64,000 nucleotides of DNA from Vulcanimicrobiota bacterium (GTDB lineage: Bacteria > Vulcanimicrobiota > Xenobia > Xenobiales > JADMJV01), in NCBI GenBank assembly GCA_017307785.1, contig JAFKGI010000017.1:89121-153120 (forward strand), read 5' to 3'. The notes under the pieces were generated by a model that did not search any database, was not told the origin of the DNA, and saw only the letters and a list, made by a program, of their open reading frames with translations. This document shows positions 8,097 through 17,894 of the stretch, piece by piece (positions within the stretch are counted from its first letter, which is position 1; each line of letters begins with the position of its first letter). The position numbers and the translations under genes were made by a program.

Positions 8097-10804
8097 AACG
8101 ACTGGTCCTGGCCCTGCTGCTCAGCGCTCTGGCCCTGGCCCAACCTCCGGATTTTTATCAGCGCGCCCTGGAGTGTGCCCGCAACGGCGACCGCCCCGGC
8201 GAGATCGCCAACCTTGCGGCCGCCCTTGAGCAACCCGGCCTGGCCTCGGATTGGCGGTTCCGCCTGCGCCTGCAGCTGGCCAGCGCTTACCTCTACAGCA
8301 GAAATCACCCCGCCTACCAAAAGACCCTGGAAGAGGCCGTGCGCCAGGCCCCGACCGTGCTCGAGCCTACTGACCTGCGCCGGCTCCTGGCGCTGCACCA
8401 CCAAGAAATGCATCAACGCGGAGACCTGGCCTTCGACTTTCTCTACCGTCAGCTCCAGGCAGACAAAATCCAACTGGCCGAATGGTATCGTGAGCAGGGC
8501 CAGGAGGAAGCGCAGCTTTATTGGTGGACAGCCGCCCGCGACGAGCTGCAGAACGACCCCCGCCGCTCGGCCGACCACCAGAATTGGGGCGCTCTCTGGC
8601 GGGTAGCCCCGCCAGCTCAGAGAGCCTGGACCCTGGAGCAACAGCTTCAGCGACTGTCCAGCCTGTCCCCGCCGGAACAGACCCGGGCCCGGGTGCACAT
8701 CGCCGCTTCGCTGCAAGGTCAGCGACTCGACTTTCAAGAGGTTCTGCGACCCGCCTTGCTGCAACTACAGGAGACGCCCGACTCGGATGCCCGCATTTAC
8801 GAAGACATCTCGCGCCTCTATCGGGACGAACCGGAGCAAGCGCTGCACTTTCTGAGCCTGAGCCTGGCCCGTAAGCCCTCGGGACACGGCTACTTTTCGC
8901 TGGCAGCCACCCTCGAGGAGGTTCATCGCCCCGAGCAGGCTCTGGCCACCTTCCGCGAGGGCCTCACCTACGTGTTGCAGCATGAGCCTGACGAAATCGA
9001 TCGTTTCTTCTACCGCTCCGTGCGCGCCGCCCGCAACCTCAATCGGGAAGCCGACCTGCAGCAGCTGCGCGCCCTCATTCAGGAACATCTGCCGGGGCTG
9101 CCGGGCAGCCGCCGCGGCTCAGCCCTGGAGGGACTCTACAATTCCTACACCCCCCAGCAGACGGACGAGCGCACCGGCGTTCTCACCCGTATGCGAGCTC
9201 ACTACCAGCGCCAGATGGCCGAGTGCCTGCAGAGCCAGAGCTGGGAAGCCTATGCCCAGGCTGGTCGTGGCCTGGCCACGACTCTTGGCCGGCTCGGCGA
9301 TCGGCGGGGAGCCCGCCTGGTGCTGGAAGAAGTGCTGACTCAGACCATCCCACAAGATCTGCGGCACATCGTGGAGTCCCAGTTGCTCAATCTGCTGGTG
9401 CACTCCAACGAGGATGCCGCCGCCATGCGCCTGGCCGAGAAGCTGCTGGCCGACCCCGACCCGCGCCAGGCGCGCGACGGTCTGGAGGCGCTGGTGTCTC
9501 TGAACATCCGGCGCGGTCAATACCCGGCCGCTCTCGAGCTGATAGAGAAAAGCCCGGACAAAACCTCCAGTTCCTCCTTGCTCCACGACCGCTACCGCGT
9601 CTTCCTCAAGCTAGGTCGCTGGCGCGAAGCTGAGCAGGCCCTGGAGGCCTGGGAACGAGCTTTCCCCCCAAACCGAGAAGCCTCGCTATATAACCACGCC
9701 GAACTGGCCGAAAAATTGGGCCGCCCTGAGGAAGCCCGGCGCCTGCGTGTCCAGATGGCCCCCGCTCCCGCTCCCAGTCCCCCAATCGCCAGCCAGGAAC
9801 CGCTGGGCGCCGTGCTCGACCGCCTGCGCCTGGCCCGCCCCGATCTGGAAGCGTTGCCCCTGCGCAGCACGAACCTGGCCCAGCTGCAAAGCCATTTGCA
9901 GAAGGATCAGCTGCTGGTCGCCTACCTTCCGGCCCAGGATGAAATCCTCCAGGTCATCCTGAGCCGCAGCCAGCAGCGCTACCAGAAACTGCCCTGGTCG
10001 CTGTCGCTGCTGGAGACGCAGATGGAACAGGACTGGCAGGCCCTGGCTCGCCATCGGCCCGTCGACCTGAGCCAGTGGACCCGCAAGCTCATGGTGCCGC
10101 AGAAAGGACGCCTGCTGATCGCGCCCACCGGGGGGCTTTGGAAACTGCCGCTGACGGCTCTGGCTCCCGACGTCAGTCTGCTCTCGGCCGCCGATATCTC
10201 TCGGCTGGCCGAACAAACCACCGAACCCTTCCAAGGCGGGCCCTCCCTGGCCATCGGCGCGCCGCCGGCCGCCGATCTGCCCGGCGCCCAGGTCGAGCTG
10301 CGCAAGCTGGCCCGGCTGTGGAAAAACACCAGACTGAAGACGGGGGTCCAGGCCACTCCGGCGGCCCTGCTGCAATCCCCCGCGCCGCTGGGCCTGCTGC
10401 ACATCGCCACCCATACCCTGGCCCGCCCGGAGGACCCGCTACAAAGTCGCATTCAGCTGCACGGCGGTGACCTGCTTCTGACTCAACTGCACCAGCTCAA
10501 GCTACGTAAGGACTCGCTGGTGGTGCTCAGCTCCTGTCGCGGGGCCCTGCCACTCAATCCCGGACAGGCGGAGCCCATCAGCCTGGCCTCGGTCATGTCG
10601 GCAGCCGGCGCCCAGACCGTCATCGCCAATCTGTGGGACGTCGACGACCAGGCCGCCGAGCTATTTTTCGACTGCTTTTACCGTCGTCTTCAGGCCCACC
10701 ATCAGGTGCGAAAGGCTTTCCAGGAAGGGTTAGCGGCCGTCCGCCAACGCTATCCCGACCCCTTCTACTGGGCCGGCTTCTGCCTGCTGGGCAACGCCCT
10801 TTAG
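8093..10804 (+). CDS. Exported TPR-CHAT protein 1, 903 aa
   Basis: The chosen GTG (8093) overlaps the previous stop and opens a good signal peptide (KRLVLALLLSALALAQ). The frame is open upstream but only as a shadow. Residues ~20-560 are helical TPR-like repeats (for example EEVHRPEQALATFREGL). The last ~280 residues are a CHAT domain, a caspase/separase-like cysteine peptidase fold, with His774 in LLHIATHTL and Cys815 in VVLSSCRGA, then ASVMSAAGAQTVIANLWDVDD. The dyad is intact, so it may be an active peptidase. Being exported is unusual for the better-known cytoplasmic CHAT proteases. A paralogue with the same architecture lies at 56469-59801. It converges on the large kinase gene with a 4-base overlap. 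Confidence 0.88.
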   Translation: MKRLVLALLLSALALAQPPDFYQRALECARNGDRPGEIANLAAALEQPGLASDWRFRLRLQLASAYLYSRNHPAYQKTLEEAVRQAPTVLEPTDLRRLLALHHQEMHQRGDLAFDFLYRQLQADKIQLAEWYREQGQEEAQLYWWTAARDELQNDPRRSADHQNWGALWRVAPPAQRAWTLEQQLQRLSSLSPPEQTRARVHIAASLQGQRLDFQEVLRPALLQLQETPDSDARIYEDISRLYRDEPEQALHFLSLSLARKPSGHGYFSLAATLEEVHRPEQALATFREGLTYVLQHEPDEIDRFFYRSVRAARNLNREADLQQLRALIQEHLPGLPGSRRGSALEGLYNSYTPQQTDERTGVLTRMRAHYQRQMAECLQSQSWEAYAQAGRGLATTLGRLGDRRGARLVLEEVLTQTIPQDLRHIVESQLLNLLVHSNEDAAAMRLAEKLLADPDPRQARDGLEALVSLNIRRGQYPAALELIEKSPDKTSSSSLLHDRYRVFLKLGRWREAEQALEAWERAFPPNREASLYNHAELAEKLGRPEEARRLRVQMAPAPAPSPPIASQEPLGAVLDRLRLARPDLEALPLRSTNLAQLQSHLQKDQLLVAYLPAQDEILQVILSRSQQRYQKLPWSLSLLETQMEQDWQALARHRPVDLSQWTRKLMVPQKGRLLIAPTGGLWKLPLTALAPDVSLLSAADISRLAEQTTEPFQGGPSLAIGAPPAADLPGAQVELRKLARLWKNTRLKTGVQATPAALLQSPAPLGLLHIATHTLARPEDPLQSRIQLHGGDLLLTQLHQLKLRKDSLVVLSSCRGALPLNPGQAEPISLASVMSAAGAQTVIANLWDVDDQAAELFFDCFYRRLQAHHQVRKAFQEGLAAVRQRYPDPFYWAGFCLLGNAL

Positions 10805-13800
10805 CCCAGGGGCAGACGGAAGTGCAGAACGCTTCCGCCCTGAACGCGCCGGAAGCGAGCCCAGCCGCCCAGCAACTGGGCCCGCTCGGCCATGCCCTGC
10901 AGTCCGAAACTGCGCCGCGAAGACTGGCCCGCCTGCCCCTGGCCGTCGTCCACCAGGCTTCCCCAAAGCTGCGATTGCACGCGGCGCACGCGCAACAAAA
11001 CCCGGCCAGCCCGGGAATGCCGGCGCACGTTGGACATGCCTTCCACCACGATGCGATAGGCAAAGAGAGCCACCAGACCGCTCACCTCGCTGACCTCCGA
11101 CTCTATCTCCAAAAAGCCCTGGATGCCCCCGGCGCTACAAACTTCCAGCACCAGGTCGCTCAAGCTCTGAGCCAGCTCAAAGCCTTCCAGCGGGGGCGTG
11201 CGCAGGTCGAACATCAAGCTGCGCAGTTCGGAGAGCAACTTGCGGGCCGTCTCGGCGCATTCGTTCTGACCCAGGGAGCTCAACTGATAGCAAAGCCCGA
11301 TCAGCGGCTGCGACACGTCGTGTACCTCGATGCCCAACAAACGCCGTTCCTGCTCCTGAAAAGCGGCCACCTGATGCAAACGCCGCCAGCTCACGTCGCT
11401 TAAGCTCACCACCGAGCGCTCCGTGCCCAGGCTGGCCACCCGCTTGTCGGCCCAGATCAAGTTGCCGCCCCGCCCCAGATACATCGAGCCGTCGGCACCC
11501 GGTCCGCGGTACTCGAAGTCCTCCAGCAGCCGCCCTTCCAGCTCGTCTCCCAACATGTCGCGCAAGGAAGAGTTGGCCAGGACCACGCTGCCCCGTTCAT
11601 CGAGGCTGGCCAGACCCACCGGCACGGCTTCAAATAGCCCGCTGCGCTCCTCCAACATGGCGGCGTTTTCTACCGCGGCTCCCACCACAGCCCCCAGGAA
11701 AGAGCCCAGGTAGATTTCCTCTTCGCCGAATCGGTCCGGGTGATGGTGGTGGTAGCAGGCCAGCTTCAAAGGCTGTCCCCAGTGCATTCCCAGCGGAATC
11801 AACAGGCTGGCGTGGACCTCCGAGCGGGTGGAGGTATGCTCCACCACCGCCCGCTCCAGCGCCTCACCCCCCGGAATCACTCGACAGGAAGTCGCTCCCA
11901 GCAGCGCTTCAGCCGCCTCTTCGGCGCGCACAAATACCTCCGAGGTGTTGCGAACCGACAGGATGCCCCGCACCTTCTGCACGGCCTCGTCGAACCGCGC
12001 GGCCAGTCGGTGGGCACTCACGTTGGGAGCCTGAAATTGCCAGAAGGGATCGCTGCAGAGCACGCCGCCCGCCACTCCCGCTCGGGCCATCTCGGCCAGC
12101 GTCAGCCGCTCCTCGTGGGCCATCTTCAAGCGCCGCGCCCACTCCAAGCTTTGGGCGAATTCCTGACCTCGGCCGCCCAGCCCCAGGCTGCACCAGGCGG
12201 CTTCGCGCAGGGCCTGCGGCAGATAGGTGGGATAGCCGGAACGGCCGTGCTTGCAGGCCCGGCGCGCCTCGTCCAGGCCCTGGCGATAGAGCTCGGCCCG
12301 CTGCGCCAGGGGAGCCAGCTCGGCCTGGGCCCGATAGGCGGCCGCCAGCCAGCCGGATTGCCAGGTGGCGTCCAGCATGAAGCCGATTTTCCGCGAGCCG
12401 CTGGCGGCCGCCCGGAGGTGTTGGACGGCCGCCGCCGGCCGGCCGCGCGTCAGCTGCAACAGGCCCATTACCTCCTGGCGCAGCGACTCCACGATCGGCT
12501 GAGCCTGGGGCTCGGCAAAATGCCGATGAAACTCTTCCGGCACCCGGCCCAGCACCGCCAGCATGCGCGCGCTATAGGCGGCCAGCATCCAGTCGCCGGC
12601 CCGGCGCGCTTCCTGCCAGCCCTCCTCGGCCAACTCCCCGCATTCCTCCAGCCGGCCCAGCCAGTAGAGCTGATAAGCCAGGTTGTAGCGCACCATACGT
12701 TCGTCGTAGCGGTCCCCTCCGCGGGCCAGCACCTGCAGGGCGCGGCGCGAGAACGTCTCGCCTCGTTCCAGGTCTCCGGTAAAGAGCATGACGCTGCCGT
12801 AGCGGGCCTCGGTGGAGGCCAGGTAGTGGCGGTCGTGGGCCACCAGCTTCAGGGCCTGCTCGATGCAGCGCCGCGAACGCGCGATCAGGGCCGGCACGTG
12901 GACCACCAGCACGGCGTGACTGGCCAGCATGATTCCGCGTTCCAAACCGCTGGAATTGGCCGTCAGGCGCATGCCGCGCAGGTTGGCCCAGGCCATGCCG
13001 ATGCCGCCGCTGTAGGCCATGGTGTAGCCCAGTTGGTCCAGCATACGCGCGGCCAGGCGCTGGCCTTCGTTCAGTTGGCGAGGCCCTCCCGGATAAGGAC
13101 AGAGTTCGCGCGCGATGGCCGGCCCCAGCAGTCGCCCTTGCGGCACTCGAATTCCCAGTTCCCGCAAGCCGCGCGCGAAGTCCTCGATGGCCTGCGGCAA
13201 ATCGCCGGAGCGCCAGGAGCAGTCGCCCATCTCGGCATGGCAACGGGCTCGCTGCAGTGCCTCCCGGCTCAGCTGCAGAGCGCGCTGCTGCGGTCCGCGG
13301 GCGGCGGGGTAGCGTCCCAGGTAGCGCAACGCACAGCCCCACTGAAACCAGTTCTCGAATTCCTCGGGCCGCAGGTGGGCGGCTCGCTCCCAAAAGTGGG
13401 CCGCCGCCTCGGCCTGGCCGTCCGCCTGAAATTCCCGGGCCGCCTGCAGCGTCCAGTCCAGACAGCTGTCCAGTTGATTGGACTCCCAAAGATGGTCGGA
13501 CACCGCCCCGGCGGGCGGATCGGCCTCGCTCAGCAAGCGCTCGGCCACGCGCCGGTGGAACTCGATTTTCTGGCTGGGACTACTGGCCTGGCTCAGTTCC
13601 TGCCAGATCAGGTCATGGGTGAAGTCCCAATGGTCCGCACCCATCCGGTAAATCAGTCCTCCCTGCTCACCCTCCAGCAAGCCCGTCTCGGCATCTTCCA
13701 GCAAACGCTGGGCAAAACGCCGTCCCAACAAGGCCGCCTGGCCTAGGACTCGTTGTCCGGCCGGGCTCAAATGCTGACAGCGCAGCCTGAGAATCTCTTG

Positions 13801-14874
13801 CAGGTTGGGGGAAAGCGCTCCCCAGGCGGGTTGCGCGTGCGAGCGCCTCCAGCCCTCGTCCTGAGCCTGCAAAGCTCCGCTGTCGCACAGATTGCGCAGC
13901 AGCGCGGCCGCCAACAGCGGATGTCCCTGCGACCAGAGCGGCAGTTCCGGACATTCCAGCGGCCCGCACATGGAGCGAGCCAACTGCTCGATCTGCGGCC
14001 CGTCCAGTGGATGCAAGGCCACCACCCGTTGGGCCTGAGCCAGGCCGCTGCGCGTTCCACCCAGCACCGGCCAGGGCAATTGAGCCAGACAGTCCAGAAC
14101 TTCCGGTTCGGCCCAGTGCAAGTCGTCGACCACAAAAACCGCCGGGCCCATGGCGCGCACCAGGGCCCGACCCGCCTCGCGGTTGCGCTCGGCCAGAAAA
14201 TCCAGCCGACCCGAGTCCTCGGCCGGCGTCCGGCTCAAAGGCCGCAGCACCGGAAACAGTCGCAACACCCCCGCCAGATCCTGGTCCAGAGCGGCCTCGA
14301 CCCTGGGCCAGTGTTCCGGTTGACGGGCCAGTTCGGCGGCCAGATCCTGAAAAGGCTGAAAGCTCAACTGGCTGCGCTGCAAACACTCGGCGCTCCAGAC
14401 CTGCCAGCCGGCGCCCAGAGCGTGGCGGGCCGCTTCCCGCAGCAAGCGCGTCTTGCCGATTCCGGCCGGACCCAGCACCACCGTCAGGCCGGCCGGCAGT
14501 TCCAGCAATCCCTCCAACTGGGAACGCCGCCCGATCAGTCCGGGGGCCGCCGGAGTCGGCCGCGGCAGCCCGCAGGCCGCCAGAAAGTCAGGCGCCTCCC
14601 AGCGATTCTGCTCCAGATCCCAGCGCAACGATTCCGGACCGGGATACCGGTCGCCCGGGTGGGGAGCCAGCAAACGTTGCAAAATCTGGTCCAGGCCGGG
14701 ATGGGGTAGGGCGGGCAGCAAACCGCGCTCGGGCGCCCGACTGCCGGACACCCGCTCATAGAAATCCCGGCCCAGCTTTTCCTGGTCAAAGGCCGCAGCC
14801 TGACTCTCGTTCCAGAGCCAGAGCACCGATTCCTGACTTACGTTACTCAACGTGCGAGGATTTGCAGGCAGCAT
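10801..14874 (-). CDS. Giant AAA/TPR/GAF/PAS sensor histidine kinase with Ser/Thr-kinase remnant
   Basis: At 1357 aa this resembles the trifunctional Ser/Thr kinase / ATPase / histidine kinase proteins known in cyanobacteria and other bacteria. Residues ~57-90 (LDQILQRLLAPHPGDRY, ESLRWDLEQ) match only the last helix of a Ser/Thr kinase domain; the ATP-binding and catalytic lobes are absent. The order is then an AAA/STAND ATPase with Walker A GPAGIGKT (135-142) and Walker B VFVVDDLHW, TPR-like helices (~430-950), a GAF-like domain (~1000-1120), a short PAS-like segment, a HisKA_3-type phosphoacceptor with His1185 (EVHDVSQPL), and an HATPase with VVEGMSNVRRHS and DDGQG. It starts with an AGAGG ribosome binding site. 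The LuxR-type regulator diverges from its 5' end and is the obvious partner. Confidence 0.85.
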   Translation of the reverse strand: MLPANPRTLSNVSQESVLWLWNESQAAAFDQEKLGRDFYERVSGSRAPERGLLPALPHPGLDQILQRLLAPHPGDRYPGPESLRWDLEQNRWEAPDFLAACGLPRPTPAAPGLIGRRSQLEGLLELPAGLTVVLGPAGIGKTRLLREAARHALGAGWQVWSAECLQRSQLSFQPFQDLAAELARQPEHWPRVEAALDQDLAGVLRLFPVLRPLSRTPAEDSGRLDFLAERNREAGRALVRAMGPAVFVVDDLHWAEPEVLDCLAQLPWPVLGGTRSGLAQAQRVVALHPLDGPQIEQLARSMCGPLECPELPLWSQGHPLLAAALLRNLCDSGALQAQDEGWRRSHAQPAWGALSPNLQEILRLRCQHLSPAGQRVLGQAALLGRRFAQRLLEDAETGLLEGEQGGLIYRMGADHWDFTHDLIWQELSQASSPSQKIEFHRRVAERLLSEADPPAGAVSDHLWESNQLDSCLDWTLQAAREFQADGQAEAAAHFWERAAHLRPEEFENWFQWGCALRYLGRYPAARGPQQRALQLSREALQRARCHAEMGDCSWRSGDLPQAIEDFARGLRELGIRVPQGRLLGPAIARELCPYPGGPRQLNEGQRLAARMLDQLGYTMAYSGGIGMAWANLRGMRLTANSSGLERGIMLASHAVLVVHVPALIARSRRCIEQALKLVAHDRHYLASTEARYGSVMLFTGDLERGETFSRRALQVLARGGDRYDERMVRYNLAYQLYWLGRLEECGELAEEGWQEARRAGDWMLAAYSARMLAVLGRVPEEFHRHFAEPQAQPIVESLRQEVMGLLQLTRGRPAAAVQHLRAAASGSRKIGFMLDATWQSGWLAAAYRAQAELAPLAQRAELYRQGLDEARRACKHGRSGYPTYLPQALREAAWCSLGLGGRGQEFAQSLEWARRLKMAHEERLTLAEMARAGVAGGVLCSDPFWQFQAPNVSAHRLAARFDEAVQKVRGILSVRNTSEVFVRAEEAAEALLGATSCRVIPGGEALERAVVEHTSTRSEVHASLLIPLGMHWGQPLKLACYHHHHPDRFGEEEIYLGSFLGAVVGAAVENAAMLEERSGLFEAVPVGLASLDERGSVVLANSSLRDMLGDELEGRLLEDFEYRGPGADGSMYLGRGGNLIWADKRVASLGTERSVVSLSDVSWRRLHQVAAFQEQERRLLGIEVHDVSQPLIGLCYQLSSLGQNECAETARKLLSELRSLMFDLRTPPLEGFELAQSLSDLVLEVCSAGGIQGFLEIESEVSEVSGLVALFAYRIVVEGMSNVRRHSRAGRVLLRVRRVQSQLWGSLVDDGQGQAGQSSRRSFGLQGMAERAQLLGGWARFRRVQGGSVLHFRLPLG

Positions 14875-14893
14875 TGATAAACCTCTAAAGGTA

Positions 14894-15511
14894 GTGAACC
14901 CAAAGACAATCCTCCTGGTGGACGACCACGCCGCGGTCCGTTCCGGCTTACGCCTTCTGCTGCAGAACGCCGGCTTTCAGGTGGTGGAAGCGGCCGACGG
15001 CGGCCAGACCTGGCAGCGCCTGGCCGAGCACCAGGTCGATCTGGTTCTGCTCGACACCCAGCTCGAGCAGGAAGACGGCATCGGACTCGCCTCCAGCTTG
15101 CGGCTCCAGCATCCCCAACTGCCGCTGGCCATGCTCAGCATGCACTCGGACATGGCCCAGGTCCGCCGCGCCGTGCGGGCAGGCGTCAACGGCTATCTGC
15201 TCAAGCAGGCCGCCGGCGAGGAAGTGGTGGCGGCCGCCCGGCTGCTGGTCTTCGGCGGGTTCTACCTGGACTCGCGCCTGGCCGAAGCCTTCCTCAAGTC
15301 CCCCGCCGAGGTCCGCTCCGACTCGAGCAGTGAGCGCAAGCGCATCCTGCTCGAGTCTTTGCGGAACAACCTGAGCAACCAGGAGATCGCCGACCGCCTC
15401 AAGCTGTCGGTCAGCTCCATCAAGACCTACCTGCGCGAGCTCTACGAGGAACACCACGTCAAAGATCGCACCGGCCTGCTGCTGGCCACTCAGGGTCTGC
15501 ATCAGCTCTAA
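14894..15511 (+). CDS. LuxR/NarL-family response regulator
   Basis: The receiver domain is at the N-terminus with acidic pocket VDDH, phosphoacceptor Asp54 (LVLLDTQL) and the conserved Lys in GYLLKQ. A LuxR-type helix-turn-helix occupies the C-terminus (LSNQEIADRLKLSVSSIKTYLRELYEEHHVKDRT). HisKA_3 kinases usually pair with this class of regulator, and the giant kinase diverges immediately upstream, so they probably form one pathway. I chose GTG 14894; GTG 14852 is in frame but would overlap the kinase gene. Its stop overlaps the lipoprotein gene's stop by 4 bases. Confidence 0.88.
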   Translation: MNPKTILLVDDHAAVRSGLRLLLQNAGFQVVEAADGGQTWQRLAEHQVDLVLLDTQLEQEDGIGLASSLRLQHPQLPLAMLSMHSDMAQVRRAVRAGVNGYLLKQAAGEEVVAAARLLVFGGFYLDSRLAEAFLKSPAEVRSDSSSERKRILLESLRNNLSNQEIADRLKLSVSSIKTYLRELYEEHHVKDRTGLLLATQGLHQL

Positions 15512-17802
15512 GGCAGCACCACCACCTTGATGTTGGTCGGGCTGCCGCCCACGTTGACCGCGCCCAGCGTGCTCAAGGAGCCGTCCCCCGCGATCAACAG
15601 CGTTTCCAGCTTGTTCTCCGGATTGGTGGCCACGAACAGCAGATTGCCCTGGGCGGCCATCCAGGCCGGCGTGCCCGAGATGGGGTAGGGCTGCCCGGCC
15701 AGATGGGTCAGCGAGGTCAGGCCCAGCTGCACCCCGTTGATCAGGAAGCTGTCGGAGAACACGCCGTTGTAGGCCCGGTCTCCGCTGATGGTCAGACTGC
15801 CCCCAAAGGGCTGCACGGTGATGTTGCGGGAGGCCGGCGTGTTGAGGGTGCCGTCGTTGTTCAGGGGAAAGCTGCGCAAAGTCCCCTCGCGCACGCCGCC
15901 GCTCACATTGCGGGTGATCAGCACCTGCAGCGTGTTGGCGCCGGAACTGAGCCGGGTCACGGCCAGGTCGCTGACGATTTCGCCCGCCCCCATGGTGACT
16001 TCCCGGGTGGTGGCGGTGGCAGCGTCGATGCTCAGAATCTTGTTCTGGAAGGAAGCGTAGAGATACTGGCCGGCGTTGATCAAGCCCGGCACCACCCGGC
16101 TCGAGCTGCCCTCGCGCAGATTGCGGGTGAAGGTCAGCGTGCCGTTGCTGGAGTTGAAGCGGAACTCCTTGACCTGGTTGGGGTTGCCGTCGCCTCCGCC
16201 CGTGCTTCCGTAATAAAGGGTCGGATCCAGCTGGCCCTGTGCCAGGTTACCCACGCCCAGCGCGGTGGCGCTGCGCTCGGTCAGGTTGCCGTTGCTCTGA
16301 TTGATGGAGAAGACCTGCACCGTATTATCCAGGTTCTCCGCGAACAGGGTGCTCTTGTCGGCAGAGATCAGGAGCCCTAAGGGCGCGTGTCCGGTGCTGA
16401 TCTCGGTGCGCTCGGTGGGTAGGGCCGGATTGGCCGGATTGAAGCGGAAACGCACCAATCGGCTGTTGCCCGTGTCCGACAGATAGACAAAGCCGGTGCC
16501 GGTGGCTCCGGCGCCCTGCACCGTCACCTGCACGGTGCCGCTCTGGCCGCTGGTTGGATCGTTCAGCGTCAAGGTGGCCGTGCCCGCGCTCAGCGCTTCG
16601 GCCCGGAAACCGTCGCTGACCCTCACCACCTGGGCGTTGCTGCTGGTCAGTTGAAAGCCGTTGGTGGTAAAGGGGACCGCCTTGCCGGCGCTGTCGACGG
16701 CATACACGGTGATGCTCAATCTTGTGCCCACGGCCACCGGACCGCTCGGTCCGGCCTGCACGATCAGGCGTGCGCCGGCCGGCAGTGGGGTGGGGGGAAA
16801 GCCGGCACCGGAGGCCTGGGCGTTGAGCAGATCAAAGCTTTGCACCGTGGGCGAGGTGGCCGGAGGAAGGGCCGGAGTGGTGACCGTCATGATGCCGTTG
16901 ACGACCGTGTAGCTGACATAGCGGTCGTTGTTGGGCGCGGCCAGTCCATTGCCCAGCGAAACCGGCGAGAGGGGAGAGCTGAAGACCGGATCGTCGAGCG
17001 GGCTGAAAGTCCCGCCGGCGTTGAAGTTGCGATCCAGGAAAGCCTGTCCCTGGCCATCCAGCAGGTCGTTGAACATGTCCAGGCCGCCGAAGGCGCCGAC
17101 CGAATCATAAAGAGCGTCGATGGTGGCAAATCCGCTGTCATTGACTCCATAGCCCAGGCGCCCGGTCAGATGGTCGCCGCTGCGCGTCAGATTTCCGCTG
17201 ACGGTGCCGAAGCGAAGCGTCTGCCCATACTGCTGAATGTTGGAAAGAGCCACTCCCTGCAGCACGCCGTCACGGTCGAAGCTGAGCACGGCCGTGCCCA
17301 CCACTCCGTAAAAGGAATAGGTGCCCCGGCTGGTGCTGGCCCCACCGTCGATCACTACCCGGGTGTCACCTAGCGTCACCTGCACGCTGTAGCCGGTGGC
17401 CGTCTGTACGGCCGGCTCGGCAATGGCCGAGGCCAGCAGTCGGGTCTTCTCCTGATTGTAAATGTCGATGCGGAACTTGCCGTCGGCCAGCGGTGTGCGG
17501 GTGAGCTTGTAGTTGCCCGCGATGTCCACCTCGATGGAAGGGTCAAAGGTGCGGAAGCCGGTGGCGAAGGGGGCCATGAATTTGGCGCCGGCCAGCAGCC
17601 CGCCCAGACTCTGAGCCAGCGAAGCCTGCAGCACACTGGCCTGGACGGTATTCAGCACCGACAGCTGGGCCTGCTGCTGAGCGCCGTTGCTGAAACCTCC
17701 AGCGAAGCCGCCCGAGTTGCTCGACCCTGTCGAACCGCAGCCGCTGGCCAGTGCGGCCGCCATCACGGCGCACAAAGAAGTAGAAAGAAGACGTGTAGAC
17801 AT
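15508..17802 (-). CDS. Large beta-propeller lipoprotein, 764 aa
   Basis: The N-terminus is a lipoprotein signal (MSTRLLSTSLCAVMAAALASGC, cleavage before Cys), followed by a Gly/Ser-rich linker. The middle contains a beta-rich region and a bacterial Ig-like segment (VAVGTRLSITVYAVDSAGK, then SAGTATLTLND). The C-terminal ~330 residues read as a lactonase-type beta-propeller (GFVYLSDTGNSRLVRFRFN, GHAPLGLLISADKSTLFAEN, AWMAAQGNLLFVAT). Function unknown; extracytoplasmic binding or display is inferred. ATG 17802 is preceded by GGGAGG; an upstream in-frame GTG at 17865 would bury the signal peptide. Confidence 0.75.
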   Translation of the reverse strand: MSTRLLSTSLCAVMAAALASGCGSTGSSNSGGFAGGFSNGAQQQAQLSVLNTVQASVLQASLAQSLGGLLAGAKFMAPFATGFRTFDPSIEVDIAGNYKLTRTPLADGKFRIDIYNQEKTRLLASAIAEPAVQTATGYSVQVTLGDTRVVIDGGASTSRGTYSFYGVVGTAVLSFDRDGVLQGVALSNIQQYGQTLRFGTVSGNLTRSGDHLTGRLGYGVNDSGFATIDALYDSVGAFGGLDMFNDLLDGQGQAFLDRNFNAGGTFSPLDDPVFSSPLSPVSLGNGLAAPNNDRYVSYTVVNGIMTVTTPALPPATSPTVQSFDLLNAQASGAGFPPTPLPAGARLIVQAGPSGPVAVGTRLSITVYAVDSAGKAVPFTTNGFQLTSSNAQVVRVSDGFRAEALSAGTATLTLNDPTSGQSGTVQVTVQGAGATGTGFVYLSDTGNSRLVRFRFNPANPALPTERTEISTGHAPLGLLISADKSTLFAENLDNTVQVFSINQSNGNLTERSATALGVGNLAQGQLDPTLYYGSTGGGDGNPNQVKEFRFNSSNGTLTFTRNLREGSSSRVVPGLINAGQYLYASFQNKILSIDAATATTREVTMGAGEIVSDLAVTRLSSGANTLQVLITRNVSGGVREGTLRSFPLNNDGTLNTPASRNITVQPFGGSLTISGDRAYNGVFSDSFLINGVQLGLTSLTHLAGQPYPISGTPAWMAAQGNLLFVATNPENKLETLLIAGDGSLSTLGAVNVGGSPTNIKVVVLP

Positions 17803-17894
17803 TGTCAGCGGAAACCTCCCAAGAACTGGCGCAGCTTTCCCAGGGGCGCCCGGCTGCTCCCTCACGGAAGTGGTCAGACTTGCTGACCCTCAGG

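Noticed and set aside
11740..13746. Long plus-strand frame (668 codons) opposite the giant kinase
   Set aside because: Low-complexity Gln/Arg/Gly-rich shadow of a gene with clear AAA, GAF and kinase motifs on the other strand.
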